The notes below the pieces were generated by a model, which saw only the letters and a list, made by a program, of their open reading frames with translations, made no database searches and was not told the DNA's origin. From assembly GCA_963702835.1 (NCBI GenBank), contig OY969762.1, positions 682,001 through 746,000 of the forward strand: a stretch of 64,000 nucleotides of DNA, given 5' to 3'. The DNA comes from JAFGAV01 sp041479055 (GTDB taxonomy: Bacteria; Acidobacteriota; Aminicenantia; Aminicenantales; JAFGAV01). This document shows, piece after piece, positions 61,286-64,000 of the stretch (positions are counted from its first letter, which is position 1; the number at the start of each line of letters is the position of its first letter). A program made the position numbers and the translations under genes.

Positions 61286-61834
61286 ATGGAACCGATCGAT
61301 ATCCGGCATCCGGAGGTGACCCGGGACAGCCTGGTAGCTTTTGCCAAGAGTATCCCGGGGGCGTGGATGGGATTAAAGATTGCAGCCCTGCTTTTAATCG
61401 TCGAAGGACAGCGGCCGGGCTGGACAGCCAGGGTCTTGGGTCTGACGCGCATGAGCTTGAATCGCTGGATAAAGACCGTGAATGCCGGGGGGTTGAAAGC
61501 TTTGAGGAACAAGCCCAAACCAGGGAGGCCGTCTCGGCTGACTCCCCAGATCGCGCAAGAGGTGGAACGGCACTTAGAGCAATCGCCTCAGGAATTTGGC
61601 CTGAACCGGGCCCGGTGGGATGGCCCCACCTTGGCCGAGCACTTAAAACGTCGGTACGGGTTGAAACTGAAGGTGCGGCAGGCCCAGATGTGGATGCATC
61701 AGCTGGGATATCGCTTGAAACGGGCCAGTTATTCGTATCTTCAAGCCCGGGCGGAAGAAGCGAAGCGGTTTCGCCGCGAGTTAAAAAAAACTTCAGAATC
61801 TGGGTCCTCGGGAGACGGTGGTTTTTCAAGATGA
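61286..61834 (+). CDS. IS630-family transposase, N-terminal frame (orfA)
   Basis: 182 residues. Two helix-turn-helix regions (LKIAALLLIVEGQRPGWTAR, VLGLTRMSLNRWIKTVNAGG and HLKRRYGLKLKVRQAQMWMH). The frame leaves family similarity after an A8 run (61783-61790); the correct continuation KKLQNLGPRETVVFQDETGF is in the frame of orfB. A transcript with seven A would encode the full-length enzyme. Confidence 0.85.
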   Translation: MEPIDIRHPEVTRDSLVAFAKSIPGAWMGLKIAALLLIVEGQRPGWTARVLGLTRMSLNRWIKTVNAGGLKALRNKPKPGRPSRLTPQIAQEVERHLEQSPQEFGLNRARWDGPTLAEHLKRRYGLKLKVRQAQMWMHQLGYRLKRASYSYLQARAEEAKRFRRELKKTSESGSSGDGGFSR

Positions 61835-62318
61835 AACGGGTTTTACCCTGCATCCCCGGCTGGGACGGGGGTGGGCCAAGAGAGGACATTCTTTTCGCAT
61901 CCCTACCACCAGCCAACATCACCAGCGGCTTAATCTTTCGGGTTGGGTGGTACCGCTTCTGGGACGATACGGAATGATTCGCACGGAACGGGGAGATCGG
62001 AAAGGGTTTGTTAAGGTCTTGAGACATCTCTACCGGCGTCTGCGCGGTTATGTGATTTGGCTTTATGTTGATCGGGCACGATGGCATAAGGGAGAGCCGG
62101 TGGAGTGTTTCCTTCAAACTCGCCCGCGTATCCATATGGAGTACCTTCCTCGCTATCAGCCGGGATTGAATCCCCAAGAGCAAATCTGGAAACAAGCCCG
62201 ATATGAAGCCACGACCAATCGCTGGTTCGAAAACCTGGAGTTGATCTGGCTGGCCATCCTAAGAACTGTCCACTCCTGGTCTCCCAAGAAAATACGCCGA
62301 TTGTGTAACATCTGTTAA
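61818..62318 (+). CDS. IS630-family transposase, catalytic frame (orfB)
   Basis: DDE domain: first Asp in VFQDETGFTLHPRLGRGWAK, second Asp in LYVDRARWHKG, and Glu in YQPGLNPQEQIWKQARYE, so all three catalytic acids are present. The ATG at 61818 is in the middle of a conserved strand, so the natural product is likely the orfA-orfB fusion made by slippage or frameshifting at A8. Confidence 0.85.
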   Translation: MVFQDETGFTLHPRLGRGWAKRGHSFRIPTTSQHHQRLNLSGWVVPLLGRYGMIRTERGDRKGFVKVLRHLYRRLRGYVIWLYVDRARWHKGEPVECFLQTRPRIHMEYLPRYQPGLNPQEQIWKQARYEATTNRWFENLELIWLAILRTVHSWSPKKIRRLCNIC

Positions 62319-62542
62319 TGCGTGGACATTAGTAACTTTATTTCTGTGAGCAAAGCCAGAGCAAGGAAGTTAGGTAGCAGAGACGATCAAGAAGCGGCCG
62401 GAGTAACTCAGGGGATCAGCAAAGAGGCTGCTGAAAATCCTTCAGCACCCATGACTTGCCCCCGCTCAATGTACCACCCTTGGAGTGAGATTTTCAAGCT
62501 TTACAGTCTCTGGCGCCGGGGCACTCAAATAATACGTTTGAT

Positions 62543-62794
62543 CTAGTTTCCATCAGTACTGTCTGTGCGCAGACTAATTTCATTCGTTTCTAAATATATC
62601 CTAACATAGCCGAAGGCGTCCGCTTTTGCAGGAGCCACAACTAAGTCAACGTTATTCCATGATCCAGGATTTAGTTCTTTTGTAAAATTGAAGTTCTTCT
62701 CCAGAAGGGTTTTTTCCCAATTTTCGTATGAATTAGGATCATCCTTCTTAGGTTCATATTGTCTTCCCCATTTTTCTAGTACAAGCGTCGTCTT
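62543..62794 (-). pseudogene. Truncated AT-rich gene fragment, unknown family
   Basis: On the minus strand about 83 codons are open (LVLEKWGRQYEPKKDDPNSY, ELNPGSWNNVDLVVAPAKAD, YVRIYLETNEISLRTDS) to a TAG at 62543, with protein-like composition. There is no start codon; an in-frame stop at 62795-62797 coincides with the junction to IS91 remnant B. It is the 3' end of a gene cut by that junction. The plus-strand stretch 62332-62540 next to it has no supported gene. Confidence 0.55.
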
Positions 62795-62971
62795 CTAGGG
62801 GATCTCTGTCGGTATGCCGTCAACACCCTGACGGTCTACTTTAAGGTCCTGACGGGTGAAGATCTTGTCCCGGGCGTCGTCGCCGCCATCCAGACCTTCG
62901 GGGACCGAATCAACCTTCACCCCCACCTCCTTTTTCCGAAAGGCTGGGCGGCCATGATCCGAAAAGTCTAA
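62795..62971 (+). pseudogene. IS91-family transposase fragment B, internally deleted
   Basis: The plus-strand reading LCRYAVNTLTVYFKVLTGED, LVPGVVAAIQTFGDRINLHP, HLLFPKGWAAMIRKV then TAA. The first part is the conserved AIQTFGD...HPHLH region of IS91-type transposases; the final KGWAAMIRKV is their C-terminal motif. The middle, including the Tyr catalytic region and the piece seen in fragment A, is deleted. Confidence 0.75.
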
Positions 62972-63200
62972 ACATTTCTCATAACTCTCTCTCATGCCGG
63001 AGGGGGAGGTCTGGGTGATTTCTACTCATCGGGCACCGCGGACGGCTCCCGGGTCGCCCTCACGCACTTCCTGGCCACTCTTGATATGTTGTGAGCCTCG
63101 ATTTATGCTTCCTCACGATGGTGGGATGGGATCATCGAGGCGCAACCGAGCCCGCAGGCAGGCGCTGCCGAAAAGTAAATTCTTATGAAGTTGTCTGCCA
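62972..63200. other. Degenerate sequence, no gene
   Basis: A short open stretch (GDFYSSGTADGSRVALTHFL, about 63010-63095) reads like protein but has no start and no family I recognise. Probably more element debris. Confidence 0.4.
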
Positions 63201-64000
63201 ATGGCAAAAAGAGTAAACTGGGCGGAAGCAAAAAAGATGGAAGAACAGGCGTTGAAACAGATGGCCGGAGAGGCGGCGACTCAGGACGCCATTTGGGTCG
63301 AAAACCTGACCCGGACCTTCGGCGATCTGCGGGCCGTGGATTCCGTGTCATTTTCGGTGCCCTCCGGCCAGCTCTTCGGGCTGTTGGGCCCGAACGGGGC
63401 GGGCAAGACCACCACCCTCAACATGCTGTCCACTCTCCTCAAGCCGACCTCGGGCCGGGCCCTGGTGGCCGGCTATGATGTCAGCCGCCATCGAGACCGC
63501 GTCCGCCAGAGCATCGGCATTGTCTTCCAGGAGCCCGCCCTGGACGGGAAGCTCACCGGCCGGGAGAACCTGGAGTTCCACGCCATGATGTACGGCCTGG
63601 ACCGCGACACCCGGCGTCGACGCATCGAGGAAGTCCTGGCCCTGGTCGAGCTCACCGATAAAGCCAAAGTCCTGGCGGAAAAATATTCGGGCGGCATGAA
63701 GCGCCGCTTGGAGATCGCCCGCGGCCTGGTTCATCGGCCGCGAGTGATGTTCCTGGACGAGCCGACCCTGGGCTTGGACACCCAGACCCGGCGCCACATC
63801 TGGGACTACATTAAGAAGCTCAACCGCGAGACGGGCGTGACCATTATCCTGACCACCCATTACATGGAAGAGGCCGATTATCTGTGCCACCGCATCGCCA
63901 TCATGGACCAGGGCCGGTTCGTGGCCCAGGATACGCCCTCCAACCTGAAGGACCTCCTGGGGGGCGACGTCGTCTCCCTGGAGTTCGAGAACAGGGCCGA
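63201..64000 (+). CDS. ABC-2 type transporter ATP-binding protein (DrrA/CcmA-like), 3' end beyond window
   Basis: Open to the window edge, about 266 residues seen. ATGs at 63201, 63237 and 63261 are in frame; none has a clear Shine-Dalgarno, so the start is uncertain. Walker A GPNGAGKTTTLNML, Q-loop FQEPALDGKLTGRENL, signature YSGGMKRRLEIARGL, Walker B VMFLDEPTLGLD and H-loop LTTHYMEEADYL are complete. The DrrA-type C-terminal domain starts at NLKDLLGGDVVSLEFE. A permease gene should follow outside the window. Confidence 0.93.
   Translation, partial: MAKRVNWAEAKKMEEQALKQMAGEAATQDAIWVENLTRTFGDLRAVDSVSFSVPSGQLFGLLGPNGAGKTTTLNMLSTLLKPTSGRALVAGYDVSRHRDRVRQSIGIVFQEPALDGKLTGRENLEFHAMMYGLDRDTRRRRIEEVLALVELTDKAKVLAEKYSGGMKRRLEIARGLVHRPRVMFLDEPTLGLDTQTRRHIWDYIKKLNRETGVTIILTTHYMEEADYLCHRIAIMDQGRFVAQDTPSNLKDLLGGDVVSLEFENRA

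Larger units (their letters stand above)
61230..62329 (+). mobile_element. IS630-family insertion sequence, about 1.1 kb
   Basis: The inverted ends, written outward from the element, are TGTAACAATTAATAATGCGT... (complement of 61230-61255) and TGTAACATCTGTTAATGCGT... (62304-62329), with about 18 of 26 positions matching. A TA dinucleotide flanks each end (61228-61229 and 62330-62331), the target duplication expected for this family. It contains two overlapping transposase frames, and the second ORF stop lies inside the right repeat. Confidence 0.85.

Noticed and set aside
62322..62546. Plus-strand ORF starting at the IS630 right end
   Set aside because: It starts inside the inverted repeat, has no ribosome site and no protein-like conservation; probably target-site debris.
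62795..62995. Minus-strand ORF of 66 residues
   Set aside because: It is antisense to the IS91 fragment B.

Overview
The window is a GC-rich, densely coded bacterial chromosome segment of about 65 genes, many in overlapping operons with good Shine-Dalgarno sites. The gene mix suggests an anaerobic Gram-negative bacterium of the Candidatus Aminicenantes/Acidobacteria type. The relevant genes are indolepyruvate oxidoreductase with an ADP-forming acyl-CoA synthetase, CcsA/ResB cytochrome maturation, a TonB with Gly-Gly-Val repeats, DUF6599 and DUF362 proteins, a phospholipase B-like lipoprotein and HgcAB. This placement is inference from gene content; no rRNA or tRNA gene was seen.

Layout. 0-0.6 kb: tsaC, cut by the window edge. 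0.65-2.1 kb: a duplicated metG 3' end flanking an AT-richer secreted-protein gene and a hairpin element. 2-9 kb (minus strand): metG, folE, larC, a sirtuin and a radical SAM gene, then a stand-alone trpB2. 9-13 kb: an MTA-phosphorylase/PfkB pair divergent from trpB2, and an ABC exporter. 14-18 kb (minus): yebC-ruvC-ruvA-ruvB-queA. 19-24.8 kb: mnmA, a class I aldolase, a TonB protein and a frameshifted phospholipase B-like lipoprotein. 24.8-35.5 kb is rich in metal and redox genes: YeiH, a YHS-headed CopA with a tiny membrane ORF, FeoAB, a secreted YHS protein, a HypE-like AIR synthase, then marR-hgcA-hgcB, facing a tetraheme cytochrome c and ccsA-resB. 37.8-43 kb: an Rrf2 regulator divergent from iorA-iorB-acd, an energy-conserving aryl-pyruvate module. 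46-54 kb (minus): metB-like, lysC, asd, a HAD gene, murJ, PilZ and yggS, headed by a promoter, a three-way-junction leader RNA and an intrinsic terminator. 54-60 kb: a lipoprotein, dgt, transketolase, a nuclease and an acyltransferase-like membrane protein. 60-63.2 kb: a mobile-element graveyard with IS91-type transposase remnants, an AT-rich split gene and an IS630-family element with readable inverted repeats. The window ends inside an ABC-2 transporter ATPase.

The biologically most important locus is marR-hgcA-hgcB (mercury methylation). It carries a TTGACA-17-TACAAT promoter whose -10 box lies inside a near-perfect 24-bp palindrome, so the window offers a concrete regulatory hypothesis. 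The strongest candidate for something undescribed is the structured leader RNA upstream of the methionine/aspartate-family operon. A separate theme is a series of single-base disruptions in or next to homopolymer runs (phospholipase B-like gene, ccsA, the cytochrome, the AT-rich island gene). These look more like residual assembly errors than independent gene decay.
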